Origin: Spartobacteria bacterium LR76
Lineage (GTDB): Bacteria; Verrucomicrobiota; Verrucomicrobiia; Chthoniobacterales; Terrimicrobiaceae
Assembly: GCA_003054655.1 (NCBI GenBank)
Contig: QAYZ01000015.1
Coordinates: 186,001-250,000 of the forward strand
Direction of reading: 5' to 3'
Length of the DNA: 64,000 nucleotides
In this document: positions 34,530 through 43,165 of the stretch, piece by piece
How the letters are laid out: each line of letters starts with the position of its first letter
Position numbering within the stretch: position 1 is the stretch's first letter
Translations under genes and position numbers: made by a program
Notes under the pieces: model-generated
Told to the model about the DNA's origin: nothing
Database searches by the model: none
The model's input: only the letters and a program-made list of their open reading frames with translations

Positions 34530-35269
34530 GAATCCTGCTTTCCCTGCTCGCCGTCGTCCTCTGCCCGCCAGCCTTCGCGCTCGACTCCTCGGTACGCCAG
34601 TTGATCGTCTCCATCGCGCCGTCGTGGGATTCCTCCATGGGCAGGCTCCAGCTTTTTGAGCGCCAGAAAGACAAGTGGGTTCCGGCCAGCGAGCCGGTCC
34701 GCGTCCTTTATGGAAAGAACGGCCTCGCCTGGGGCAAGGGCGAACTCGGCCAGGAGCAGCAGGGAATCCACAAGGCCGAACGCGACAAACGCGCCCCGGC
34801 CGGCGTCTTTGCCCTCGGCACGATCTACACGTATGACAAGGCTCTGCCGGAGGGAGCGGACTATCCCTTTCACACCATCACTGCTGCCGACGCCTGGGTC
34901 GACGATCCGCTGAATCCGCTCTACAACCAGCATGTCGTGGTCGATCCGGCCAACCCTCCGCCGTGGTTTGAAAAACAGAAGATGCGGCTCGATGATCCGC
35001 CGCATCGCTGGCTGGTCGAGATCCGGCACAACAGCGACCCGCCGGTCCCCGGGGCAGGCAGCGCCATTTTCTTCCACATCCAGCGCGGACCGGACCGCCC
35101 CTCCGCAGGCTGCACGGTAATGACTCAGCCCTCCATCGTCCGGCTGATCCGCTGGCTGCGCAAGGAGGATGACCCGCACTACGTCCTGCTCCCGCGCGAG
35201 GAATATCTCCGGTTGTGGAAGACGTGGGGATTGCCTGATCCCAAAACGTCCCCCGCCCTCTTTAACTAA
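34526..35269 (+). CDS. Exported YkuD-like protein (L,D-transpeptidase family)
   Basis: 247 residues with a signal peptide (about 1-19, 'LLAVVLCPPAFA'). The C-terminal domain carries the L,D-transpeptidase-type catalytic block 'IFFHIQRGPDRPSAGCTVM' (His, then S-x-G-C). The upstream region 'KRAPAGVFALGTIYTYDKAL' is typical of YafK/ErfK-like proteins that cross-link peptidoglycan or attach proteins to it. The start overlaps the anti-sigma gene by four bases. Periplasmic; exact substrate unknown. Confidence 0.82.
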   Translation: MRILLSLLAVVLCPPAFALDSSVRQLIVSIAPSWDSSMGRLQLFERQKDKWVPASEPVRVLYGKNGLAWGKGELGQEQQGIHKAERDKRAPAGVFALGTIYTYDKALPEGADYPFHTITAADAWVDDPLNPLYNQHVVVDPANPPPWFEKQKMRLDDPPHRWLVEIRHNSDPPVPGAGSAIFFHIQRGPDRPSAGCTVMTQPSIVRLIRWLRKEDDPHYVLLPREEYLRLWKTWGLPDPKTSPALFN

Positions 35270-35335
35270 ACAGCCGGGTTCTTCTTGCCATCGCGCAAAT
35301 TTCCGCGATGACTTGCGAAAAGGCCTTCCCCCACA

Positions 35336-36598
35336 GTGCCAACCCGCTCCACAGTCTGCGCCGTCGTTGCGCTAGCCGGCCTCCTCGCATGTCACGCGGA
35401 GGAGAGCCGCCTCGGCATCAGCTCCAATCCGGGAGCGACGGATGCCTTTACCGGAACAGGGCAAGTCGCCGAGTGGCTCGGCCTCAAGCCGGATTGGGGC
35501 ATAAGGCTGGGCGGCATCTGGGTCGGTGACACGAATTACCTGATCTCCGGCGGGAACAACCCCGGCGCATGGTCCTGGAACAGCCTCTTTATCGCAGGCA
35601 TCTCCGTGGACGCGGAAAAGCTTATTGGCTGGAAGGGCGCGGAGTTTGGCATCGAGTTCCTGCAATTCAACGGCCAGGCGACCAACCAGCAGGCAGGCAG
35701 CGCGCAGGGATACAACTCGCTTCCCGGGCCCGATCCGCTCGACCGCTCCGAGCTTTATCAGCTCTGGTGGCGGCAGGAGCTCTTCGATGGGAAACTGATC
35801 TTTCGCGTCGGCAAGCTCGTGCCGACGGATGACTTCAACAATGTCCAGCGCCCCGTGCCGGAGCAGGACCAGGCGCTCGCCATCCCAGCGGTGACAGGAC
35901 TTGCCTTTACCCCGGTGTTTGTGAATTCCACCCTTCTCGGCGTGATGCCGGGCTACTACAACTCTGCCTGCGGCCTCACTGTGACCGTCGCCCCCACCCG
36001 GGAAACCTACATCTCGTACGGCTTTTACGATGGCAACGTCGCCTCGGGCGCTCAAACCGGAATGCTCGGCCCGCAATTCAACGGCTATTATTTTCAGATC
36101 CTCGAGGTCGGCAGCGCATGGGAAATCGCGGGCCTGCCCGGCAGCGCGGGCCTCGGCGGCTGGCTGCAAACAGGGGAGATAAATGGCGGGAACAACTCGA
36201 GCGAATCCGGCGCAAGCGGATTTTATCTTTTCGGTTCCCAGCGCCTCTGGCTGCGCCACCCCGGCAAGGACAACTCGGGGATCAGCGCCTTTGCCCAGTT
36301 TGGAGCCAATACCTCAAGCACCCTCCCCTTCCGGGAATACCTGGGCGCGGGGCTCACCGCCTTCGGACTGGTGCCGGGGCGACCCAATGATTCCGCTGGG
36401 ACCGGCATGGCGCTGGCGTGGCTGAATGCCAATGACTTCAACCGCAGCAGCGAACTCATGTTCCAGGCGTATTACCAGGCCCATGTCTGGAACGGCATCT
36501 ATGCACAACCGGTTGTCAGCTTCATCCCCACTCCCGGCGGAGGATCGGACCTCGATCCCGCCTGGGCGCTGACGATGCGAGTAAGCGTGCTTTTTTAA
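35336..36598 (+). CDS. oprB: Carbohydrate-selective porin, OprB family
   Basis: 420 residues starting at GTG 35336, with a signal peptide (about 1-21). It carries the OprB core: 'GIEFLQFNGQATNQQAGSAQ', 'RSELYQLWWRQELFDGKLIF' with 'RVGKLVPTDDFNNV', and alternating beta strands to a C-terminal aromatic ('MRVSVLF'), as outer-membrane barrels need. It would allow sugar diffusion across the outer membrane. It is single in this window, with no sugar-uptake genes next to it. Confidence 0.87.
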   Translation: MPTRSTVCAVVALAGLLACHAEESRLGISSNPGATDAFTGTGQVAEWLGLKPDWGIRLGGIWVGDTNYLISGGNNPGAWSWNSLFIAGISVDAEKLIGWKGAEFGIEFLQFNGQATNQQAGSAQGYNSLPGPDPLDRSELYQLWWRQELFDGKLIFRVGKLVPTDDFNNVQRPVPEQDQALAIPAVTGLAFTPVFVNSTLLGVMPGYYNSACGLTVTVAPTRETYISYGFYDGNVASGAQTGMLGPQFNGYYFQILEVGSAWEIAGLPGSAGLGGWLQTGEINGGNNSSESGASGFYLFGSQRLWLRHPGKDNSGISAFAQFGANTSSTLPFREYLGAGLTAFGLVPGRPNDSAGTGMALAWLNANDFNRSSELMFQAYYQAHVWNGIYAQPVVSFIPTPGGGSDLDPAWALTMRVSVLF

Positions 36599-36624
36599 AG
36601 ATATTCCCCATCCTACCCACACTG

Positions 36625-37560
36625 ATGGCCACGCTCATCCACGTCCTGCTCACCCGCCTGCCGATCCGTGAAGACCGCCGCGATGAGATTGTCGCCTGGC
36701 AGGCCGAGGCGGTGACGCTCGCGTCGGGGTTCCCAGGTTTTGTCAATGCAGAGGCCAAGCCCCCGACGTCCAGCGGCAAGATGGAATGGATTACCATCCA
36801 GAGGTTCACGGGTGCCGGGGAATTGCAAGCGTGGCAGATCTCAATGGAGTGGCTGGGTTTGCTGGAGAAGGCGCAGCAGCATCTGCCCGAGGGGATCGAA
36901 CCGATCACCGAAGTGCGGGTCGACAATGCCGAATCCTCGGAGGGCGTGACCGAGGTCATCATCACCAAGGTCAAGCCCGGCTGCGAGGACGCCTACCGCG
37001 CATGGGAAACCCGCGCTCAACAGGCGCAGGCGCGCTTCCCCGGCTACCTCGGATCGTATGTCCAGCCGCCTTCCAGCGCCAGCCAGGGCTGGACGACGCT
37101 GATGCGCTTCGCCACCCCGTCGCAACTGGAAAACTGGCTCAACTCCCGGGAGCGCGCCGCGTTGCTGAAGGAATCCGAAGCGCTTATTGACTATGCCCAC
37201 GTGCAGCACGTGCCGGGATCGTTTCCGGGATGGTTTCCGACTGATCCGCGCACGGGGAATGGCCCGCCGAACTGGAAGGCGGCGATGCTCGTGCTCCTCG
37301 GCCTCTATCCCATCGTCATGCTGGAGGTGCGATTCCTCAGCCCCCTGCTGGCTTCGCTCAACTCCGCCTTCGCCACCTTTGTCGGCAACTCCCTCAGCGT
37401 CGCCCTCACGACCTGGGGAACCATGCCGATCTTTGTCGCCATGTTCGGCTGGTGGCTTTTCCCGAAGACTCCCGGCCGCGGCACCGATCTGCGCGGAGCC
37501 CTCGTCATCATCGCAGGCTTCGCCGCGGAAGTCGCCGTACTCTGGCATCTTCTGTATTGA
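36625..37560 (+). CDS. Double ABM-domain membrane protein (COG3224-like)
   Basis: 311 residues. Two tandem antibiotic-biosynthesis-monooxygenase (ABM) like domains at about 3-95 and 107-195: 'AVTLASGFPGFVNAEAKPP' and 'RAQQAQARFPGYLGSYVQPP' are equivalent positions. Three hydrophobic helices follow at the C-terminus ('AAMLVLLGLYPIVMLEVRFL' onward). ABM domains are small dimeric folds that may be heme-binding or oxygenase-like; the membrane-bound form is poorly understood. It lies 38 bp upstream of the deaminase gene. Confidence 0.75.
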   Translation: MATLIHVLLTRLPIREDRRDEIVAWQAEAVTLASGFPGFVNAEAKPPTSSGKMEWITIQRFTGAGELQAWQISMEWLGLLEKAQQHLPEGIEPITEVRVDNAESSEGVTEVIITKVKPGCEDAYRAWETRAQQAQARFPGYLGSYVQPPSSASQGWTTLMRFATPSQLENWLNSRERAALLKESEALIDYAHVQHVPGSFPGWFPTDPRTGNGPPNWKAAMLVLLGLYPIVMLEVRFLSPLLASLNSAFATFVGNSLSVALTTWGTMPIFVAMFGWWLFPKTPGRGTDLRGALVIIAGFAAEVAVLWHLLY

Positions 37561-37598
37561 CCTTTCCCCAAAACAAAACCCACACCCATCCACAACAT

Positions 37599-38084
37599 AT
37601 GAGCCAACCCGACCACGAAAGATTCATCCGCCGAGCCATCGCCAACTCGCGCCGGGCGTCCCTGGAACTCTGCACCGGAGGAGTCTTCGGAGCAGTGCTG
37701 GTCAAGGACGGTGAAATCATCTCCGAAGGCATGAACCGCGTCGTCGCCAGCCACGATCCGACATGGCACGCCGAGATGGAGGCGATCCGCCTGGCCTGCA
37801 TTTCGCTCCAGAGCTTCAAGCTCACAGGCTGCACGCTTTACACCTCGGCCGAGCCCTGCCCGATGTGCATGGCCACGTGTTACTGGGCGGGCATCGACCA
37901 GGTGTTTTACGCCGCCACGGTCGAGGACGCCTTCAAGTACGGCAACTTTGACGACAGCCCGATCTACAAACAGCTCGCGCTGCCAAAGGAAGAGCGCACG
38001 ATCAAGATGACCCAGCTCCTCCGCGAGGAAGCCGTGGAGGTCTGGAAGCAGTACCACGAGAAGCCCGACCGGGTGCAGTACTAG
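37599..38084 (+). CDS. Nucleoside/guanine deaminase (CMP/dCMP deaminase fold)
   Basis: 161 residues. The zinc site is complete: 'WHAEMEAIRLAC' (H-A-E) and 'TSAEPCPMCMATCYWAGIDQ' (PCPMC). 'AVLVKDGEIISEGMNRV' and 'DPTWHAEM' resemble guanine deaminase of the GuaD/YkoA type rather than tRNA adenosine deaminase TadA. It should deaminate guanine or a related purine. A start at 37599 gives the usual length. It ends in a clear terminator. Confidence 0.86.
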   Translation: MSQPDHERFIRRAIANSRRASLELCTGGVFGAVLVKDGEIISEGMNRVVASHDPTWHAEMEAIRLACISLQSFKLTGCTLYTSAEPCPMCMATCYWAGIDQVFYAATVEDAFKYGNFDDSPIYKQLALPKEERTIKMTQLLREEAVEVWKQYHEKPDRVQY

Positions 38085-38113
38085 CCCGCAAAGGTTCAGA
38101 GAAATTGCCAGCA

Positions 38114-38147
38114 GAGCGCCGGGTGAAGCATCCGGCGCTCTTTTTTT
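38114..38147 (+). terminator. Intrinsic terminator after the deaminase gene
   Basis: A 9-bp stem (GAGCGCCGG / CCGGCGCTC) with a 9-base loop, then seven T residues. Confidence 0.92.
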
Positions 38148-38413
38148 GCCCGGATAGAGGGTGTATGCGACCCCTTGTGGTTTGCGCCTCCGCAAATCTG
38201 CCTCGACCACAATATTTTGATTGAATCCGGGGAGCAGGAGATGTAAGGGAGTGCTCAGGTTTGGACTGCTCGACCAATCAACTCGTTTGGAATCGCGTCC
38301 CGGGTCCGTTTCGGATTCCCAGTCTTCGTCGCCTCTACTCTCCACCGCCCCCACTCTCGTCGTGTCGGTGGCCCGAGCGAATCACTTTCCACGTCACCGA
38401 CTAAACGCAACCT
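38148..38413. other. Intergenic stretch with no gene recognised
   Basis: About 266 bp between the deaminase terminator and the PIN-PhoH gene. I see no conserved coding frame, no tRNA-like fold and no strong promoter. It should carry the promoter of the downstream gene. Confidence 0.5.
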
Positions 38414-39961
38414 ATGCATCGAACCAACCTGATGGATGTCCCCGAGGAACAGAGCCTCTTCTTCTCCACCCCCCAACGCCCGGAAGGGCGGGACACCCCA
38501 GGGATGGTGAAAAATTTTGTGCTGGATACCAACGTGCTGCTGCACGATCCGCACAGCCTGAACCGCTTTGAGAACAACCACGTCTTCATTCCCGTGGAGG
38601 TCTTGTCGGAGCTCGACCGGTTCAAGAACGAGCAATCGGAACGCGGAGCCAATGCCCGCACGGTGCATCGGTTCCTGAATCAGATCTTCGGCCAGAATGC
38701 CAAGAGCGTGATCAAGGGCGCGCCCACAGCAGGCGGCGGCTCGGTGTGCATCCTCGTCAATGACGCGCTCGATGCGGCCAAGCTCACCCCGGCCATGAAG
38801 CGGTTTCTCCGGATTTTCCCGGATCAGGAGCGGATGGATCATCGCATCATCGGCGCGTGCCTCGCCCTGCAGGAGCGGGAAAAGGCGCCCACCATCCTCG
38901 TCACGAAGGATCTCAACATGCAGCTCAAGGGCCTCGCCATCGGCCTGACCTGCCAGGATTACCTGAATGACAAGGTGGCGGTGAAGGATGCCGAGGGCTA
39001 CGACATGCGCTCGATCCTTATCGAGTCGCACGAGTTGCAGCGCTTCGGCAGCGCGCGTGAGATTCAGATCGAGGGCGCCCGCACTGGCCCGATGGAGATC
39101 AACGAATACGTGCTCCTGAAAGCCTCGGATGGCAAACTGCTCCCAGCCCGCCATGTGGGAGAGGGAAACTTCATCCGGTTGAACATCCCGCACAGCCTGC
39201 AAATGCCGCGCGGCATCGAACTCCGCCCCGCCAACCCCGGCCAGCAGTGCTTCCTCGATGCCCTGCTCGATCCGGAGATCTCCCTCATCACCTGCTACGG
39301 CCAGGCCGGAACAGGCAAGACGCTCATGGCGGTGGCGGCGGGTTTGTACCTGACCGGCCTGCACACCTTCAGCGGTATGACGGTAAGCCGCCCGGTGGTA
39401 GCCATGGGCGACACGCTGGGCTTTCTGCCCGGCACGCTCAACGAGAAGATGCACCCGTGGCTCCAGTCGATCTACGACGCCTTTGAGGTGCTGCTCCCGC
39501 TGAACCCGCCGAAGACCAAGGAAAACTCCAAGCCCTCCTCCGAGCGCAAAAAGCAGCAGCATCACCAGCAAGCGCAGCCCGCCCAGACGGTGCCCGGCGC
39601 GCCCAATGGCCAGCATCCCATCGTCAAACCCTACGAGCAGCTCATGGCTCGCGGCCTGCTGGAGATCGAGGCGCTCTGCTACATCCGCGGGCGCTCAATC
39701 CCGGACCGGTTCTTCGTCCTGGACGAAGCCCAGCAGCTCACGCCGCTCGAGGCCAAGACGGTCGTCACCCGCATGTCGAAGGGTTCCAAGCTCGTGATGG
39801 TCGGCGACCCCGCCCAGATCGACAACCCGTATGTGGATAGTCGATCCAATGGACTCGTCTATACCCGCAACCGCCTGCGCGGCCAGAGCATCACGGCCCA
39901 CATCTCCCTCTCCAAGGGCGAACGCAGCCCGCTCGCCGAGATGGGCGCGAGCATGATGTAG
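38414..39961 (+). CDS. PIN-PhoH fusion protein (YlaK-like)
   Basis: 515 residues. N-terminal PIN nuclease domain with 'FVLDTNVLLHDPHSLNRFEN' and later acidic residues, then a PhoH-type P-loop ATPase domain: Walker A 'CYGQAGTGKTLMA', Walker B 'RFFVLDEAQQ', and 'MSKGSKLVMVGDPAQIDNPY'. Such fusions are thought to couple RNA unwinding to RNA cleavage. Starts at 38414 or at the ATG 38504 are both possible. It ends in a terminator facing the convergent ABC gene. A second PhoH gene lies at 45450. Confidence 0.88.
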   Translation: MHRTNLMDVPEEQSLFFSTPQRPEGRDTPGMVKNFVLDTNVLLHDPHSLNRFENNHVFIPVEVLSELDRFKNEQSERGANARTVHRFLNQIFGQNAKSVIKGAPTAGGGSVCILVNDALDAAKLTPAMKRFLRIFPDQERMDHRIIGACLALQEREKAPTILVTKDLNMQLKGLAIGLTCQDYLNDKVAVKDAEGYDMRSILIESHELQRFGSAREIQIEGARTGPMEINEYVLLKASDGKLLPARHVGEGNFIRLNIPHSLQMPRGIELRPANPGQQCFLDALLDPEISLITCYGQAGTGKTLMAVAAGLYLTGLHTFSGMTVSRPVVAMGDTLGFLPGTLNEKMHPWLQSIYDAFEVLLPLNPPKTKENSKPSSERKKQQHHQQAQPAQTVPGAPNGQHPIVKPYEQLMARGLLEIEALCYIRGRSIPDRFFVLDEAQQLTPLEAKTVVTRMSKGSKLVMVGDPAQIDNPYVDSRSNGLVYTRNRLRGQSITAHISLSKGERSPLAEMGASMM

Positions 39962-39970
39962 TTTACCAAG

Positions 39971-40008
39971 GGCCGGGATACCTCCGGGTGTCCCGGCCTC
40001 TTTCTTTT
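39971..40008 (+). terminator. Terminator after the PIN-PhoH gene
   Basis: An 11-bp stem (GGCCGGGATAC / GTGTCCCGGCC, one mismatch) with a CTCCGG loop and a CTTTCTTTT tail. It sits between two convergent genes. Confidence 0.85.
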
Positions 40009-40021
40009 CAGGGAGCAGCTC

Positions 40022-41797
40022 CTAAGCTGCGACGGAGTCCTGCCGGGCGAACTGGAGCTTGTGGAGGTGGTGATACAGGCCGCCCTTCTTGAGCAGTTCG
40101 TCGTGACGACCCTGCTCCTCGATGCGGCCCGCCTTCAGCACGAGAATGCGGCTGGCGTTGACGATGGTCGAGAGACGGTGCGCGATGACGATCGACGTGC
40201 GCTTCTCCATCAGGCGCTCGAGGGCCTCCTGCACGAGCCGCTCGGATTCCGTGTCGAGCGCCGAGGTAGCTTCGTCGAGAATGAGGATCTTGGGATTCTT
40301 CAGGATCACGCGTGCGATGGCGAGACGCTGCCTTTGGCCGCCGGAAAGCTGCATGCCGCGCTCGCCGAGCATGGCTCCGTAGCCCTGGGAACTTTGGACG
40401 ATGAACTCATGCGCGTTTGCCGCCCTGGCCGCCTCATACATTTCTTCATCCGTGGCATCCGGGCGACCGTAGCGGATGTTGTCCGCGATGGTGCCGGAAA
40501 AAAGGATGTTGTCTTGCATGACGATGCCGATCTGGCGGCGGAGCGACTGGACGTTGTAGTCGCGGATGTCGAGGTCATCGAGCAGGATGCGCCCGGCGGT
40601 GGGATCGTAAAACCTCGCGAGCAGCGTGATGACGGTTGTTTTTCCTGATCCACTGGGTCCGACCAGCGCGATGGTCTCGCCGGGATTGGCCCGAAAAGAA
40701 AGATCGTGCAGCGTGGTGTGCTGCGGGCGATAGGCAAAGGAGACGTGGTCGAAGGTGATGCTGCCGTCGAGCCTGGGCAGTTGCGGGAGCTTCTCGTTCT
40801 CCGGGATGTGCGGCTTGGTGTCGAGGAGGGCAAAAATTTTCTCCAGCGCGGTGGCGGCCTGCTGGACGATGGCATTGGAATCCACCACGCGGATGATCGG
40901 CGTGTAAAGCAGGCCGAGGTAAAACAGGAAGGCCGTGAGCTGGCCGATGGTCAACTCGCCCTTGCCATTCATCACGAGCCAGGAGCCGTAGCCCAGGACG
41001 ATGAAGACGCCGATGCCAGTGAGGAAATCCGCCCCGACGCTGAGGAGCGAGTTGCGCCAGACGACGCGGCTGTAGTTCACGTAATCCGCCTCGATGCGCT
41101 GGCGGAAGCTCTCGATCTCAGTCCCCTCCGTGGCAAAGGCGCGGACAAGGCGCGTACTGGCGATGCGCTCATGGAGGAAGCTCATCACGCGGTCCCAGTT
41201 GCGGCGGTGCGTGCGGCTTTCCACCCGCAGGCGGCGGCGGTGCCAGAGGTAGTTCATCACGAAAAGCGGAAGCAGCGTGTAGGTGACGACGGCGAGCGGC
41301 CAGTGAGCGTTGGCCAGAACGATGAGGACGCCGATGATCGTGATGATGTCTCCGATGAAGTTCACCGACGCTCCGGTCACAAGACTGTGAATCGCCGCCG
41401 TGTCGCCGCTGATACGGTGGACGATCTTTCCCGTGTGGCGGGAATCGTAGAACCGGAGCGAGAGGCTCTGCAGATGCCGGAAGAGCTCCACCCGCAGGTC
41501 GCAGGTAATGCGCATGCCGGTCTCCTGCGTGTAGTAGTTGCGGCTGAGGATGCTGATGCTGCGTCCGAGCACCGAGAGGAAGAAAAACCCGAGCGGCCAC
41601 ATCACGGTGGCCCAAGGCTGTACCTTGGCCGCTCCGTCGACGATGCGACCGATCAGCCAGGGGCGAATCAGGTCAAATCCCGCCGCGATCAGCAGCAGGA
41701 AAAAGATAACGATTAGTCTCCTCCAGTACACGCAAAGGTACGGGAGAAACCTCTTGATAGTGGGCCAAATCTCAGCCCTGCGCCGCGAAGCTGGCAT
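40022..41797 (-). CDS. msbA: ABC exporter with fused membrane and ATPase domains (MsbA-like)
   Basis: About 591 residues. Six transmembrane helices (about 20-310), then an ATPase domain with Walker A 'VGPSGSGKTTVI', signature 'LSGGQRQRLAIARV', Walker B 'ILILDEATSALD' and the H-loop 'IVIAHRLSTI'. It would work as a homodimer. Location just downstream of kdsB-gmhB-hldE1 makes lipid A/LPS export likely, but the family also exports peptides and drugs. ATG 41797 is preferred over an upstream TTG at 41827. Confidence 0.82.
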   Translation of the reverse strand: MPASRRRAEIWPTIKRFLPYLCVYWRRLIVIFFLLLIAAGFDLIRPWLIGRIVDGAAKVQPWATVMWPLGFFFLSVLGRSISILSRNYYTQETGMRITCDLRVELFRHLQSLSLRFYDSRHTGKIVHRISGDTAAIHSLVTGASVNFIGDIITIIGVLIVLANAHWPLAVVTYTLLPLFVMNYLWHRRRLRVESRTHRRNWDRVMSFLHERIASTRLVRAFATEGTEIESFRQRIEADYVNYSRVVWRNSLLSVGADFLTGIGVFIVLGYGSWLVMNGKGELTIGQLTAFLFYLGLLYTPIIRVVDSNAIVQQAATALEKIFALLDTKPHIPENEKLPQLPRLDGSITFDHVSFAYRPQHTTLHDLSFRANPGETIALVGPSGSGKTTVITLLARFYDPTAGRILLDDLDIRDYNVQSLRRQIGIVMQDNILFSGTIADNIRYGRPDATDEEMYEAARAANAHEFIVQSSQGYGAMLGERGMQLSGGQRQRLAIARVILKNPKILILDEATSALDTESERLVQEALERLMEKRTSIVIAHRLSTIVNASRILVLKAGRIEEQGRHDELLKKGGLYHHLHKLQFARQDSVAA

Positions 41798-41900
41798 GGA
41801 AAAACGTCGGTTCCCCGTTTGGAACAACTTGCCTTGCGCTGCAAGAAGATTCCCAAGGAAACCTTAACTTCCCTCCACGCCAGACGGCGCTTTCGTGAAA

Positions 41901-42641
41901 TTAGCGTTTTTTCCCGCGCAGGATTTTCTCGGCCCGCTCGACGTCCTCGGGAGTGTCCACCCCCACGCCGTGCTCCTTGGCGATGATGACCCCGATCGAC
42001 GCGCCGTTTTCCAGAACGCGCAACTGCTCAAGCTTTTCCGACTGCTCAAGCGGCGTCGGTTTCCATGCGACGAACTTCGACAGAAAAGCGCGGCGGTATC
42101 CGTAAATGCCGACGTGCCAGAAGTACTTCGCCGTGCCGGTTTGGTCCCGGTCGAATGGGATGAGGCTGCGGGAGAAATACAAGGCGCGGCCGTCCTTCGT
42201 GGTCACGACCTTGACGTTGTTGGGATTGGCTGCGGAAACGAAATCCGCGAACGGAACCGCCGCCGTCACCATGTCGAGCTTGCGATCGTCATCCAGCCGC
42301 GCGGCCAGCTTGTCGATGAGCCGGGGGTCGATGGCGGGTTCGTCGCCCTGGACGTTGATGATGTTGGTCACCCCCGTGAGCTTGCGGGCCACCTCGGCGA
42401 CACGGTCGGTGCCGCTGGGGTGCTTCGGCGAAGTCACCGCCACCTCCGCGCCAAACTCAAAGGCCGCCTCGGCGATGCGCATGTCGTCCGTGGCGATGAT
42501 CACCTGCGAAACGCTCTTGGCCTTGAGGCAACGCTCCCAGCAGTGCTGGAGCAGCGGCTTGCCCAGGATCGGGAAAAGCGGCTTGCCGGGGAAGCGGGTG
42601 GAGGCCCAGCGGGCGGGAATGATGACGGCGGTCTTGCTCAT
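41901..42641 (-). CDS. kdsB: 3-deoxy-manno-octulosonate cytidylyltransferase
   Basis: 246 residues. Activates Kdo to CMP-Kdo for LPS inner core synthesis. It starts 'AVIIPARWASTRFPGKPLFP' (nucleotide-binding RxxSxRxPGK pattern), then 'IIATDD', 'PSGTDRVAEVARKL' and 'VQGDEPAIDPRLID'. ATG 42641 overlaps the gmhB stop by four bases. It is the third gene of the hldE1-gmhB-kdsB operon. Confidence 0.95.
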   Translation of the reverse strand: MSKTAVIIPARWASTRFPGKPLFPILGKPLLQHCWERCLKAKSVSQVIIATDDMRIAEAAFEFGAEVAVTSPKHPSGTDRVAEVARKLTGVTNIINVQGDEPAIDPRLIDKLAARLDDDRKLDMVTAAVPFADFVSAANPNNVKVVTTKDGRALYFSRSLIPFDRDQTGTAKYFWHVGIYGYRRAFLSKFVAWKPTPLEQSEKLEQLRVLENGASIGVIIAKEHGVGVDTPEDVERAEKILRGKKR

Positions 42642-43165
42642 GAATGGGAAAGGATGATCTGGATGGCGGCGGCGGCATCGTCGACGACGAAGTCCGGCGA
42701 GGCGCTGGCCTCCCCCTTCGCGCCGTACCCGGTGCGAACGAGGATGGTGCGGCACCCGGCATTCTGCCCGCACTGAATGTCGATGGGCTTGTCGCCGACG
42801 AACCACGATTTACGGGTGTCGATGCCATGATCGCGCACGGCCTCCTCGATCATGCCGATGCCCGGCTTGCGGCGAGGCGTCGGGTTGGTCGGAAGGTCGG
42901 GACAGCAGTAGGCTCCATCGATGCCCCCGCCGATCTGGCGGTAAAGCTCCTGGTTCACCGCCTCAAAGTCCTCCATCGTGAAGTACCCACGACCGATCCC
43001 GCTCTGGTTTGTTATGATGACGGCGGCCCATCCCGCGTCCTTGAGCTGCTTCAGCCCTTCTTTCACCCCCTTGATGGCGCGAACGCGGGTGGGACAATCG
43101 CAATGGTCCTCCTCCTCCATGAGGGTGCCGTCGCGGTCGAAAAACACGGCTTTGCGATCAGGCAT
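42638..43165 (-). CDS. gmhB: D-glycero-D-manno-heptose 1,7-bisphosphate 7-phosphatase
   Basis: 175 residues of the HAD family, the GmhB size. It removes the 7-phosphate of heptose bisphosphate in ADP-heptose synthesis. Motif I 'FFDRDGTL', motif II 'IITNQSGIGRGYF', the zinc loop with Cys residues 'YCCPDLPTNPTPRRKPG' and motif IV 'FVGDKPIDIQCG'. ATG 43165 lies inside the 3' end of hldE1 (8-bp overlap). Confidence 0.92.
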   Translation of the reverse strand: MPDRKAVFFDRDGTLMEEEDHCDCPTRVRAIKGVKEGLKQLKDAGWAAVIITNQSGIGRGYFTMEDFEAVNQELYRQIGGGIDGAYCCPDLPTNPTPRRKPGIGMIEEAVRDHGIDTRKSWFVGDKPIDIQCGQNAGCRTILVRTGYGAKGEASASPDFVVDDAAAAIQIILSHS

